Assembly (NCBI RefSeq): GCF_965139335.1
Contig: NZ_CBCSEL010000001.1
Length of the DNA stretch: 64,000 nucleotides
Strand: one strand, 5' to 3'
From: Catellicoccus marimammalium
GTDB lineage: Bacteria > Bacillota > Bacilli > Lactobacillales > Catellicoccaceae
Shown piece after piece: positions 45,069 to 54,212 of this stretch; the stretch's first letter is position 1; each line of letters begins with the position of its first letter. The position numbers and the translations under genes were made by a program. A model generated the notes under the pieces. It was not told where the DNA came from. It made no database searches and saw nothing but the letters and a program-made list of their open reading frames with translations.

Positions 45069-48000
45069 TTATGGATTAGGTTGGAATCCCCATAGTTGAT
45101 ATCCATGGACGTAACCTTTCCCTTGTGTAGTTTCAATATAGTATTGTGGCCAACCTACAGGACGTTGCGTTATTGGATCGATATAGTTCCAACGGCGATG
45201 AACAATTACTTCTTCTCCTGGAACTAAAGCAAATTCTTTTTCGCCTTCTTTCAGAGTACTCATCGCGCTTCCTCGTCCTTGACAAATCGCTTTTTGAGTT
45301 AAGAAATTTTCATCTTCTTCCCAAACTCCAATCACTGGAGCAAACAATTGTTCTGTCACTCGTTCATTTTCTTTCCCATCTTCTAAATGGATATAAGGTA
45401 ACATTTTTTGTTGATTCCAACGACTTAATGATTTTTCTTCTAATAACTCTTTTGTTTTTTGGATAAGATCATCTTCTGTTTTGACAATTGGTCCAGGTAC
45501 TTTTTGATAGGCAAAGTACGCTCCACGCTCCTTCTCATATTGTTCTTCATCATAAGCATAAAAGAGCATTGGTTTTTGTAAGACACTATAATCAAAAAAG
45601 ACTGAGCTATAATCGGTAATCAAAAGATCACTGATGACATATAAATCATTAATTTCTGGATATTCGCTAACATCATAAACCCCATCCACTGAAATTTCTA
45701 AGTCTTGATGGATTAAATAATGCAGGCGTAATAAAAGAACAACCTCTTCTCCTAACGCAGTTTTTACCTTTTCAATTGAAAATGGAAAGGCAAAGGAATA
45801 ATTTCCTTGTCCTTGGTTTTCACTATCACGCCAAGTAGGAGCATAGAGAACCACCTTCTTCTCTTTTGGAATCCCTAATTGTTCTTTGATTTCTTTTGCT
45901 TGTTTTTCTTTTTCTAAAAGCGCTTGGATTCTTGGGTATCCTGTTAACATGATTTTTTCAGCTGGTAAAGCAAATGCACTTTGGAAACAAGCAAAAGCGT
46001 ATTCATTAGGAGCAATTAAGCGATCCCACTTTTGCACATCTTGTAAAAACTCTTGGTAATATTCTTTTGTATTCACTCCTGCTAAGTGAACACTTTCAAT
46101 ATCCAAACCTAATTTTTTCCAAGGAGTACCATGCCAAGTTTGCAGTAAATACGTATGTCGAGGCGGCTTTTTCCAAGGAACAAGACGAGTATTGTATACC
46201 CAATATTGTGCTCGAGCTTGTACCCAAAGGGCAGACAAGCTATTATTCACGACATACGGCAAGTTTTGTTCTTTAAAGACAGATTCATAACCTTTTTTCA
46301 CATTCCAAATACAACGATATTCTGGATGATTCTTTATCATATAATCATATAATGCTTTTGGATTATCCGTCGCTTTTTCTCCATAAAAGCTTTCAAAACA
46401 GATTGTTTTTGTTTTTGGTAAAACTCCTACAAGAGTAAACAAAATTTCATATCCTTTGTGTGCCCAAAGAGAAAGATAAGGTTGAATATAGCTTTCATTT
46501 CTTGGAGTAGCAGCATAAGTAGCTAATTTTTCTCCCCATTGTGTGAAATAGGTTGGTGTAATCTTTTTCTCTTCTCTACTTGGAACGATATATTGTACGT
46601 TCATCTTCTTAATAATGGATGGAATTTCTCCGGGTACAACCTTTGGATAATTTCCTTCTTGATTCACTAAATAAAGCGGTTTAGCTAGCAGAGAAAATGT
46701 ATCTAAAACTCTTTCTTCTTTAGCAAAAATTACATCACATAAAACACCAATTTCTTCTACCGTAAACTGATGAGCGGACCATTGATTATCTGAAATTTCT
46801 TCTACAAAAGAAACAATGTATTGATAGTCTTTAGAATAAGGAACTTTTCTTAACGTATCTTGATCTAATAATAGTCCAATTACTTTTTTCTTTGGATCTA
46901 GTCCATAGTTTTGTTTCCATTCCTTTTTCTTTGTGGAATAATACATTTCTTCTGCCCAAGGGAATCCGATTGCGTGAACTTCTCCATTATAGCCCACTTC
47001 TTTTTTCCATTGCTCTCCTTGCGCTTGATTTTCTACGAACCAATGTTTTGCTCGATTGAATTGTTTCTTCTCTTCTTTTTGATCTTTAATTTTTCCTCTT
47101 GTTCTTAATGGAGCATTCATCCATTGAGCAGTTACTTGTCCTTTTTTCAAGCGATAATAAGAAGGAAGTGTACACTCACTAATCAAATATTTACTTTGTG
47201 CTAGTGCTTGAATATAAGATTTTGTTCCCACAACGATATCTTTTGAAAGATAACTAGCACGAACTCCTTTAGGTAAAGCAACTTGTACTTTCCATCCGTC
47301 ATCTTCTAAGCTAGAAACAAGATGAGCTAGACCAACACTATCTCTTTTGGCTTGTAAAAGCACTTGATTTTTTAATTTCTTTTTCTGAGCAATAAAAAAT
47401 TGTAAAGCAGGAAAAGCACTTCTTACTTGTCTTTCTTCCTTTTCAATTCGGTTTGAAAACCAAGTGATTTCCTCTGTTTGTTCTTGTTTTCCGACATGTT
47501 GGATTGGTGAAAGTATCCATTCTCCTTGCCACTCATAAAGATAATAAGGCTGATACAATCCATCTGCTAGTGCTTGCAATTTTTCTTTTGTTATTTCTTC
47601 TGCTTTTGCATAACGTTCCAAGACATGATTTTTTTCATCCCATAACACCCAACCTTTACGTTGAGCAGGTAAATACATCGCGCCTTTTGAACCTACAATG
47701 GTTGTTTTCACTGTTTTTTCTAGATGTAAATATCCTTGATGATTTTTCCATTCATATTGTTGGCAATCATCTTCCCAAGCTCCATTACCATCTAAATGAA
47801 CTGCCTGTACTTTTCCTTGAATAAAGGCAAATACATCTGTCCATTGATGCTCATTTCCTTTTTCTATCGGTTGAATTTTTCCTTCTTTTGTGGCCCCAAA
47901 AAGATCTTTTTTCGCTATTGTTTTTATATTCTTTCCAGTCAAAGGAACTTCCCAACGACCACCATAAGAGGAAGTTTGCCATAGGCCATCTTGAAACTCT

Positions 48001-49214
48001 ACGCTTTGTTCATTTTGTAGACGCAACGGATGATAACCTAAACTCCATTGCCATTTCCAATCTTGGCTCTTCATTTCTTCTGTTTTTGGTAAAACAAAAG
48101 AAATTTGCCATCCACCTTTTACTTTTTGACTCTTCACTTTAGTGGGAAAAAGAACTTCTTTATCATTTTGTAAAGACACACGGAAAATCGCTTGTTTTAC
48201 AGATAATCCTAGGTCATTTTCAATAAATCCTTGATATAAAATTCCTTCTTCTACTTTTTTGGCCGTTAAAAATAAAGAAAATGGCCAAAGAGTTGTATCT
48301 AATTTTTGACGATAATAAAGCGGTAAAGCTTGGGGCTGATAACGCATTTCTTTTGTTACATAGTATTTCCAGAATAGATAGCCTTCCTTTGGCTGCTGTA
48401 GCTCTTGCCACAATAATTGAGCCCAAGGATGAGAAAACTGAGTGGCTTCTTCTTTTTCAAACCAAGAAATCCATTGTTTTCTATATTTTTGGTATTCTAC
48501 AAATGATAAATCTTTTGGTAGTTGTTCAAAAAATTGTACAAAATATGTCTCTTGAATCCAAGATAATAAAATCTCATGCCATTCTGGACGTACTTTGGCA
48601 ATCGTTAAAATATGATGGAAAGAAGAAAGCCATCTCATTTCTTGTACTGGAAAAGCTTCTTTTTTCGCTTTACTTTGACAAGTAGAAATACGATCTGCTG
48701 CTAACAAAGTAATCCAATGGAAACACCAGCTCGCTTCTTTACTATTTAAAAAACGAAAAGAAAAACGATCTAAAAATTCTTTTCGATAAATTTGAGTTGA
48801 TAAAGAGAGTTGCGTAAACTGTTCTAAGCGTTCTTCTAAATTTTGATCTCTTTTTGTTGCTTTTGCGCTTAGCGTAATTTCACTTTCCGCAATCTCTGCT
48901 TGTATCCATAAAGGAAAATATTGTGGAATCGTATCAGTAAAGGATAAAAAGCAAACATATTTTCCTTTTGCTTGTGCTAATCCTTGATTCCAACCTGCAT
49001 TTATTGTGTCTGCAGAAGAAAGAAGGACCTCAACTCTTTCTTCTTTTTCCTTCCATTCATTCATCTTTTCTTGACTTCGATCCGTTGAATGTAAGTCCAC
49101 CAACAATATTTCTGTAATCACATCTTGACTTTGTAATTGCGATAGAACAGAGTCAATCTTTGTTTCTTGATTTTTTCCTGCTAGTACTATCGTTAGCCCT
49201 TCTTGTTTTAACAC
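45069..49214 (-). CDS. giant fusion: GT2-like domain, degenerate and intact CDP-glycerol transferase (TagF) domains, SH3-like tail
   Basis: About 1381 residues. GTG 49214 is chosen (GGAG 11 nt upstream) because a longer reading to 49301 runs through the SRP RNA gene. GT2-like domain (about 5-190): LTIVLAGKNQE and VDLHSTDRS fit, but the usual D-x-D segment reads FLSFTDT. A central part (about 620-930) looks like a decayed TagF domain. The second TagF domain (about 937-1290) has intact motifs: TWHGTPWKK, LLRLHY and ITDYSSVFFDY. The last 65 residues resemble an SH3-type wall-binding module. It should polymerise or modify a glycerol-phosphate (teichoic-acid-like) polymer at the membrane. It stands alone, with no tag or rgp cluster around it. 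Confidence 0.87.
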   Translation of the reverse strand: MLKQEGLTIVLAGKNQETKIDSVLSQLQSQDVITEILLVDLHSTDRSQEKMNEWKEKEERVEVLLSSADTINAGWNQGLAQAKGKYVCFLSFTDTIPQYFPLWIQAEIAESEITLSAKATKRDQNLEERLEQFTQLSLSTQIYRKEFLDRFSFRFLNSKEASWCFHWITLLAADRISTCQSKAKKEAFPVQEMRWLSSFHHILTIAKVRPEWHEILLSWIQETYFVQFFEQLPKDLSFVEYQKYRKQWISWFEKEEATQFSHPWAQLLWQELQQPKEGYLFWKYYVTKEMRYQPQALPLYYRQKLDTTLWPFSLFLTAKKVEEGILYQGFIENDLGLSVKQAIFRVSLQNDKEVLFPTKVKSQKVKGGWQISFVLPKTEEMKSQDWKWQWSLGYHPLRLQNEQSVEFQDGLWQTSSYGGRWEVPLTGKNIKTIAKKDLFGATKEGKIQPIEKGNEHQWTDVFAFIQGKVQAVHLDGNGAWEDDCQQYEWKNHQGYLHLEKTVKTTIVGSKGAMYLPAQRKGWVLWDEKNHVLERYAKAEEITKEKLQALADGLYQPYYLYEWQGEWILSPIQHVGKQEQTEEITWFSNRIEKEERQVRSAFPALQFFIAQKKKLKNQVLLQAKRDSVGLAHLVSSLEDDGWKVQVALPKGVRASYLSKDIVVGTKSYIQALAQSKYLISECTLPSYYRLKKGQVTAQWMNAPLRTRGKIKDQKEEKKQFNRAKHWFVENQAQGEQWKKEVGYNGEVHAIGFPWAEEMYYSTKKKEWKQNYGLDPKKKVIGLLLDQDTLRKVPYSKDYQYIVSFVEEISDNQWSAHQFTVEEIGVLCDVIFAKEERVLDTFSLLAKPLYLVNQEGNYPKVVPGEIPSIIKKMNVQYIVPSREEKKITPTYFTQWGEKLATYAATPRNESYIQPYLSLWAHKGYEILFTLVGVLPKTKTICFESFYGEKATDNPKALYDYMIKNHPEYRCIWNVKKGYESVFKEQNLPYVVNNSLSALWVQARAQYWVYNTRLVPWKKPPRHTYLLQTWHGTPWKKLGLDIESVHLAGVNTKEYYQEFLQDVQKWDRLIAPNEYAFACFQSAFALPAEKIMLTGYPRIQALLEKEKQAKEIKEQLGIPKEKKVVLYAPTWRDSENQGQGNYSFAFPFSIEKVKTALGEEVVLLLRLHYLIHQDLEISVDGVYDVSEYPEINDLYVISDLLITDYSSVFFDYSVLQKPMLFYAYDEEQYEKERGAYFAYQKVPGPIVKTEDDLIQKTKELLEEKSLSRWNQQKMLPYIHLEDGKENERVTEQLFAPVIGVWEEDENFLTQKAICQGRGSAMSTLKEGEKEFALVPGEEVIVHRRWNYIDPITQRPVGWPQYYIETTQGKGYVHGYQLWGFQPNP

Positions 49215-49245
49215 AGTAAACGAAACTCCTTTCTCTTTTAGATAC

Positions 49246-49324
49246 AAAAAAAGGGCACATGCCCCGACATACTTAGTGCTGCTTCCTTCCGGACCTGACA
49301 CAATTCATAAGCGGAACATTGCCC
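49246..49324 (-). ncRNA. ffs: bacterial small SRP RNA (4.5S/scRNA type)
   Basis: On the minus strand: GGGCAATGTTCCGC at the 5' end, the conserved apical segment GTCAGGTCCGGAAGGAAGCAGC, and GGGGCATGTGCCC closing the long hairpin, then TTTTTTT. A short SRP RNA without an Alu domain. The -10 TGTTATAAT (49331-49339) overlaps the end of tadA. tadA-ffs adjacency is common in Firmicutes. Confidence 0.95.
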
Positions 49325-49330
49325 ATCGAT

Positions 49331-49339
49331 ATTATAACA
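49331..49339 (-). promoter_or_regulatory. extended -10 promoter of the SRP RNA
   Basis: TGTTATAAT on the minus strand, 7 nt before the inferred 5' end of the RNA; it overlaps the last codon of tadA. Confidence 0.7.
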
Positions 49340-49841
49340 AATCTTTTTGTTGTTGCCTAGCTCTTTTTTCTTCTTTTTTTCTTTTTCGCAAAGCACGGAA
49401 AAAATCTTGCAGTTGTTTTTGACACGCCTCTTCACAAATATGTCCTTCAACAATGTCACAACAATGATTAAATCGGTCATCTTGTAATAATTGATAAAAG
49501 GTACCTGCAGTCCCTCCTTTTGGATCATAGGCTCCAAAATAGACTTCAGGAATCCTTGATTGTAAAATCGCACCACTACACATCGGACAAGGCTCTAAAG
49601 TAACAAATAACTGACAATCTTCCAAGCGCCAATTATCTAAATTTTTACAAGCTTCTTGAATCGCTAACATTTCTGCGTGCGTAGTTGCATCATGACTTGT
49701 TTCTCTTAAATTATGACCTCGACCAATAATTTCTCCTTCTTTTACCACAATAGCGCCAATCGGAACTTCCGCTTTATCTGCAGCTTTCTGCGCTTCTTCT
49801 AGCGCTTTTTCCATCCAATATTCTTTTTCTCTTTCTTCCAT
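49332..49841 (-). CDS. tadA: tRNA-specific adenosine deaminase
   Basis: 169 residues from ATG 49841, with AAGGA 7 nt upstream; upstream codons are leader. Zinc and catalytic motifs THAEMLAI (His, Glu) and TLEPCPMCSGAI (two Cys). It makes inosine at the wobble base of tRNA-Arg(ACG). Basic C-terminal tail. Confidence 0.96.
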   Translation of the reverse strand: MEEREKEYWMEKALEEAQKAADKAEVPIGAIVVKEGEIIGRGHNLRETSHDATTHAEMLAIQEACKNLDNWRLEDCQLFVTLEPCPMCSGAILQSRIPEVYFGAYDPKGGTAGTFYQLLQDDRFNHCCDIVEGHICEEACQKQLQDFFRALRKRKKEEKRARQQQKDLL

Positions 49842-49907
49842 CGTATTATCCTTCCATTCTACTATTTTTATTGTAAGAAGGATTCTACTTTGTGGCAAGA
49901 TAAACTC

Positions 49908-51428
49908 TTAGAAATATAAACTCGTAATGATTAAACCTGTACCAAAAAGAAGAACAAAAAGAACAACTGGCCAAACAAAGCGTAACCAATGACTATAACG
50001 CATATCTAACATTTGTAATGTCGCCATAACAAGACCTGTTGGCGCTAAAAATAGCATTGCATATTGACCAAATTGATAAGCCATTACTACAGCAAAGCGA
50101 GGAATATGAACCGTTTCTGCTAAAGGAGCAAAAATAGGCATTGCTAGAACAGCCAATCCAGAAGAAGAAGGAACAATAAATCCTAAAATAAAGAAGATAA
50201 AAACTAAAACGATGATAAATAAAGTACCATTCATTCCTTGAACTAATTTAGAAGCTTCATATAGAATCGTATCTGAAATATAGCCTTTTGTTAAAATCAA
50301 ATTGATACCACGAGCTAACCCAATGATTAAAGAAACTCCTACTAAACTAGAAGCGCCATTAACAAAAGCATCAATCACTTGTTTTTCACTCAAACTATGT
50401 TTTCCAAGTCCAACTAAGAGCATCATAATAATAGCCAAAGTTAAAAAGGACGCTGCCATTTGAGGGAACCACCAACCTTTTTTCATCACACCCCAAATCA
50501 TTAGAGGAAATGCGATTACAAAAAGCGTTAAAATAATTTTTCTTTTCCAAGTAAATACAGGAACATTATCTTCATCTAAGACTGCCCATTGTGCATCGAA
50601 TTTTTCTCGGTCCTCATAAGAATAGGAAAACTCAGGGTTAGCCTTAATTTTTTTAGCATACCAATATAAATAACCAAGAACAAAAAGTGTTGCAACCGCA
50701 CAACCTAAAATACGCCAATTCAACCCTTCTGTAAAATTGATCCCTGCCGCATTAGAAGCAATCACGGCTGAAAATGGGTTAATGGTTGAAAAACATGTCC
50801 CGATGGAACTGGCTAAAAAGATTGCTCCAACACAAATGATTGAATCATACCCCATTGCAATAAAAATTGGCACTAAAATAGGATAAAAAGCAACGGCTTC
50901 TTCTTCAATTCCACAAAAAGTTCCACCAAGAGCCATTAAAATTGCTACTAGGGCAATCAATAAAAATTCTTTTCCTTTTGTTTTCTTTGTTAGTGCACTA
51001 AGACCAGACTCAAAAGCTCCACTGGCTTTTACTACTCCAATCATTCCTCCTAAAACCAAAATAAAGACCATAATATCTACTGCTTCAATAGTTCCTTGAA
51101 CCATATCTGTAGCAAAGGACAAAAAACTTTCTGGTTTTTGTTTGACTCTTTTATAAGTATTAGGGATGGAGACTGGTTTTTGAATCGCACCAGAAGTGAA
51201 CTGATGAATATCAATTTTCAATCCTAGTTGATCTAATGTCTTTTGTGTGGCAGGTAAGTTTTTTTCTTTTCCGTGTGAATCAACAAACAATAAATCGTGA
51301 CTTTCTGCTTGATAAGAGACTTTATCATAGCTTCCAGCAGGGACAAACCAAGTAAGCAAAATGGATAGTAACGTTAAAATAAACAAAATGGTAAAAGCAC
51401 CCGGCATCTTTAAACTTCTCTTTTTCAT
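49908..51428 (-). CDS. YfcC family carrier (C4-dicarboxylate/basic amino acid type)
   Basis: 506 residues with about 12 membrane segments. MPGAFTILFILTLLSILLTWFVPAGSY is the standard YfcC start; GGTFCGIEEEAVAFYPILVPI and IVPSSSGLAVLAMPIFAPLAE are family hallmarks. Some members of the family exchange arginine/ornithine or take up dicarboxylates; the substrate is unknown here. Alone, with GAAAGGA upstream. Confidence 0.9.
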   Translation of the reverse strand: MKKRSLKMPGAFTILFILTLLSILLTWFVPAGSYDKVSYQAESHDLLFVDSHGKEKNLPATQKTLDQLGLKIDIHQFTSGAIQKPVSIPNTYKRVKQKPESFLSFATDMVQGTIEAVDIMVFILVLGGMIGVVKASGAFESGLSALTKKTKGKEFLLIALVAILMALGGTFCGIEEEAVAFYPILVPIFIAMGYDSIICVGAIFLASSIGTCFSTINPFSAVIASNAAGINFTEGLNWRILGCAVATLFVLGYLYWYAKKIKANPEFSYSYEDREKFDAQWAVLDEDNVPVFTWKRKIILTLFVIAFPLMIWGVMKKGWWFPQMAASFLTLAIIMMLLVGLGKHSLSEKQVIDAFVNGASSLVGVSLIIGLARGINLILTKGYISDTILYEASKLVQGMNGTLFIIVLVFIFFILGFIVPSSSGLAVLAMPIFAPLAETVHIPRFAVVMAYQFGQYAMLFLAPTGLVMATLQMLDMRYSHWLRFVWPVVLFVLLFGTGLIITSLYF

Positions 51429-51542
51429 AAAAAAACTTCCTTTCTATAAGAAAAACAAAAGTAACCTTAATATTATTTTAAACCTAAATTAGTGCTTTTA
51501 ACGTAATTCAATTCACATTTTGCTTATTTTTATAAAGAAAAT

Positions 51543-51581
51543 AAAAAAAGATACTCGTAATCTTTATTACGAGTATCTTCT
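51543..51581 (-). terminator. terminator of glpF
   Basis: GATACTCGTAAT and ATTACGAGTATC perfect 12-bp stem, T run on the minus strand, 5 nt past the glpF stop. Confidence 0.92.
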
Positions 51582-51586
51582 CTTTC

Positions 51587-52324
51587 TTACATATATAACA
51601 TTTTGAATAATGCTACGGCAACAATACTTGCTAAAATTGGCATTACTACTGGTACCCAAGCATAATCCCAATGAGAACTTCCTTTATGTTTTAAAGGTAA
51701 CACTTGGTGTAAAATACGTGGAGCTAAGTCACGAGCAGGGTTTAACGCTGGACCTGTTAATCCACCTAGTGATAAAACAAGAGCTAAAACTAAAAATCCT
51801 AGCGCAAAGTGTGCAGTTCCTTGATTATCTTGGAAGAAAGCAGCCTTAGTAATTCCTAAAGCAGCAAAGAATAAGATAAATGATCCAACAAATTCAGAGA
51901 ACACACCGTTCCAAGTGCTATTTGCAGCTGGAGTTGTTGCAAATGGTGCAAAAACTAACTCTGAGTTTTCTGTTTTATCAAAGAATGGTTTGAAACCAAC
52001 ATAAACTAAGAATTGTCCGATAAATGCACCTAAAAATTGAGCGCAGACATAAGGTAATACTTCGTTCCATGGGAATAAACCACTTACTGCTAATCCAATC
52101 GTAAAGGCTGGATTGATATGGTTCCCACTAATACCACCAAAAATCATTGCTGGTAACATAACCGCACATCCATAACCAATAGCGATTAATAACCAACCTG
52201 TCTTATGTCCTTTTGTTCCTGTTAATTCTGCGTTTGCTACAGAACCATTTCCGATTAATACCATTAAAGCTGTAGCAATAATTTCAGAGATTACACGAAC
52301 AGATAATGAAAAATCTGCTTCCAT
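51587..52324 (-). CDS. glpF: aquaporin family glycerol facilitator
   Basis: 245 residues, six membrane segments and two pore half-helices with GNHINPAFTIGL and GPALNPARDLAPR; the Asp after the second NPAR is typical of glycerol-conducting members. Strong TTGGAGGA binding site. A leader with a possible conditional terminator lies upstream. No glpK or glpO next to it. Confidence 0.93.
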   Translation of the reverse strand: MEADFSLSVRVISEIIATALMVLIGNGSVANAELTGTKGHKTGWLLIAIGYGCAVMLPAMIFGGISGNHINPAFTIGLAVSGLFPWNEVLPYVCAQFLGAFIGQFLVYVGFKPFFDKTENSELVFAPFATTPAANSTWNGVFSEFVGSFILFFAALGITKAAFFQDNQGTAHFALGFLVLALVLSLGGLTGPALNPARDLAPRILHQVLPLKHKGSSHWDYAWVPVVMPILASIVAVALFKMLYM

Positions 52325-52443
52325 TTTCTTCCTCCAATAAAATATTTTTTATAATAATTGCATATGATTTGACTTTTTTATTTTATGGTATTATGAACAT
52401 TTTGTCCATACTTTTTCATATTTTCAGAAAATAAATCAAGAAA

Positions 52444-52471
52444 TAAAAAAAAGAGAAGACTAGCCTTCTCT
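52444..52471 (-). terminator. terminator in the putative glpF leader
   Basis: On the minus strand AGAGAAG-GCTAGT-CTTCTCT followed by TTTTTTTT. It lies 35 nt after a TATAAT (52513-52518) and 120 nt before the glpF start, in the same direction. Confidence 0.75.
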
Positions 52472-52512
52472 TCTCTCTCAACGTTTATAACGACAAATAT
52501 CACTTGCTTTCT

Positions 52513-52518
52513 ATTATA
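52513..52518 (-). promoter_or_regulatory. -10 element of the glpF leader or a small RNA
   Basis: TATAAT on the minus strand with a weak TTGTTT 19 bp upstream. The transcript would run from about 52506 into the terminator at 52444-52471. Confidence 0.5.
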
Positions 52519-52591
52519 CATAATTTTCATGAAAAAGAAACAATTTTATTTTTTCTTTCATTTATATAGAGGTGGATAGAAAAAACTATCA

Positions 52592-52619
52592 TTGCTTTTT
52601 TAAAGAAATATGATATAAT
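52592..52619 (+). promoter_or_regulatory. rpsD promoter
   Basis: TTGCTT (52592-52597), 16-bp spacer, TATAAT (52614-52619). Confidence 0.7.
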
Positions 52620-52625
52620 CAAGAG

Positions 52626-52740
52626 CGTGTAAAATAATGCAGCTAAAAAACAGTATCGCGTCAACAGTTTATTGCCTATATGGTTCAATTGTGTACCCCG
52701 GCTGCAACGGTGAAGATTGAAGAATAAACTGAACGTATAT
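52626..52740 (+). promoter_or_regulatory. structured rpsD mRNA leader (S4 autoregulation candidate)
   Basis: The leader holds nested long-range stems: CAGTTTATT (52665-52673) with AATAAACTG (52723-52731), and inside it TTCAAT (52684-52689) with ATTGAA (52716-52721), enclosing ACCCCGGCTGCAACGGTG. This layout and its place before rpsD suggest the S4-binding leader known in Firmicutes. Not confirmed by covariance. Confidence 0.7.
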
Positions 52741-52801
52741 GAAGTTTTTACTTATTATTTTACTCCAAAAAATACATTTATATTATTGGAGGAATTTAAC
52801 T

Positions 52802-53413
52802 ATGTCTCGTTATACAGGACCAAGTTGGAAAAAATCTCGTCGTTTAGGTATCTCATTATCAGGTACTGGTAAAGAATTAGCACGTCGCCCTTATGCACCA
52901 GGTCAACATGGACCAAACAACCGTGCTAAATTATCTGAATACGGATTACAATTAAACGAAAAACAAAAATTACGTAACATGTATGGTATGAATGAACGTC
53001 AATTCCGTAACTTATTCATCCAAGCTGGTAAAATCAAAGAAGGTAAACACGGTGTTAACTTCATGGTTTTATTAGAACAACGTTTAGATAACGTAGTTTA
53101 CCGTTTAGGACTTGCTTCTACTCGTCGTCAAGCTCGTCAATTCGTTAACCATGGTCATATCTTAGTAGATGGTAAACGTGTAGATATCCCTTCATACCAC
53201 GTTGAAGTTGGTCAAGTGATCTCTGTTCGTGAAAAATCTCAAAACATGGTAGCAATGAAAGAAGCTATGGAATCAATCGTTGGACGTCCAGCATTCGTTT
53301 CATTTGACGAAGATAAAATGGAAGGTAGCTTAACTCGTTTACCAGAACGTGATGAGTTATACCCAGAAATCGACGAATCATTAATCGTTGAATTCTACAA
53401 CAAAAAACTTTAA
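52802..53413 (+). CDS. rpsD: 30S ribosomal protein S4
   Basis: 203 residues from ATG 52802 with TTGGAGGA upstream; an upstream in-frame reading covers the leader. MSRYTGPSWKKSRRLGISLSGTG start, S4 RNA-binding domain (LDNVVYRLGLASTRRQARQFVNHGHILVDGKRV), usual length. Primary 16S rRNA binder. As in other Firmicutes it is a lone transcription unit away from the large ribosomal operon. Confidence 0.98.
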   Translation: MSRYTGPSWKKSRRLGISLSGTGKELARRPYAPGQHGPNNRAKLSEYGLQLNEKQKLRNMYGMNERQFRNLFIQAGKIKEGKHGVNFMVLLEQRLDNVVYRLGLASTRRQARQFVNHGHILVDGKRVDIPSYHVEVGQVISVREKSQNMVAMKEAMESIVGRPAFVSFDEDKMEGSLTRLPERDELYPEIDESLIVEFYNKKL

Positions 53414-53471
53414 GATATCTTTTCTGCGATATCTTTTGGATTTTATGCAAAAAGCACTCTTTATCGAGTGC
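53414..53471 (+). terminator. two tandem hairpins after rpsD
   Basis: AAGATATC/GATATCTT directly after the stop, then GCACTC-TTTATC-GAGTGC with TTTTTTT at 53453-53471; the second is the better terminator. Confidence 0.85.
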
Positions 53472-53483
53472 TTTTTTTGTATA

Positions 53484-53514
53484 AAAAAACCGATGCCAAA
53501 GACATCGGTTTTTC
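53484..53514 (-). terminator. terminator of the DUF308 gene
   Basis: AAAAACCGATG and CATCGGTTTTT arms, T run on the minus strand, converging with rpsD. Confidence 0.88.
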
Positions 53515-53525
53515 TTTTGATATTT

Positions 53526-54059
53526 TTAATAGCGTAAAACAAAAGCTTCCCAAATATATTGAATTCCAAACCACATAAAGAATAAAGAAACAAGATAACA
53601 ACACACTACACTAGAAGCTACTGGGTTCATAAACAACCAAACGCCTAAGAAAATTCCTAAAAGACTAGCAATTAAAGTGAACCAATAATATCCTTTACCG
53701 ACTAAACGAGCAAAATCTAGTAGGAATAAATTGTCTACCGAATCGATCACAAACCAAAAAGCAAAGATATATGGTAAAACTTCTATACCAAAAGAGATAT
53801 TGAAGAGTAATACTACTCCCAATACAATAAGAAGGATTCCCATTACTAAAGAAACCCAATGTTTATTTTCAATTCCTAATTGTTTATGTAGTTGATGACG
53901 GAAGAAAAGTTCCAACACACCTTCGACAATCGCCACTATTGCTACATAAATGACAATCCATTCTAAACTAAAACTTGGATTGATCAATAATATAAAAGAC
54001 ACCACCAAAAATAGAATCCCAACAATGAGACTCATCCAATTAAATCTTCTCTTTTCCAT
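53526..54059 (-). CDS. HdeD/DUF308 family membrane protein
   Basis: 177 residues, six membrane segments made of three similar two-helix units (GILFLVVSFILLINP, GILLIVLGVVLLFN, SLLGIFLGVWLFMNP), the DUF308 pattern. In enterobacteria HdeD is tied to acid stress; function here unknown. Alone, with a TATAAT at 54080-54085 and GGAGGGAG upstream. Confidence 0.88.
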   Translation of the reverse strand: MEKRRFNWMSLIVGILFLVVSFILLINPSFSLEWIVIYVAIVAIVEGVLELFFRHQLHKQLGIENKHWVSLVMGILLIVLGVVLLFNISFGIEVLPYIFAFWFVIDSVDNLFLLDFARLVGKGYYWFTLIASLLGIFLGVWLFMNPVASSVVCCYLVSLFFMWFGIQYIWEAFVLRY

Positions 54060-54175
54060 TTTTCTCCCTCCTCTCTTCTATTATACCGAAGATAGAATTC
54101 ATCTCTCAAACAATAACTCTTTTTCTTTTTTGGGTAATTTTGAGCAAAATAAACTCATTTTTTGTGGTTTTCTAT

Positions 54176-54181
54176 TATAAT
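54176..54181 (+). promoter_or_regulatory. -10 element of sodA
   Basis: TATAAT 31 nt before the sodA start; -35 not clear. TGAG-CTCA arms around 54141-54157 could be an operator. Confidence 0.5.
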
Positions 54182-54212
54182 GAAGAAAGAGAGAATAAAG
54201 GAGGAAATAATT

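Noticed and set aside
52380..52506. Short open frame starting GTG in the glpF leader (about 41 codons)
   Set aside because: No ribosome binding site, and it runs through the terminator; not supported as a gene.
52681..52700. GGTTCAATT stretch recalling a tRNA T-arm
   Set aside because: No acceptor, D or anticodon arms can be formed; the segment pairs within the rpsD leader.
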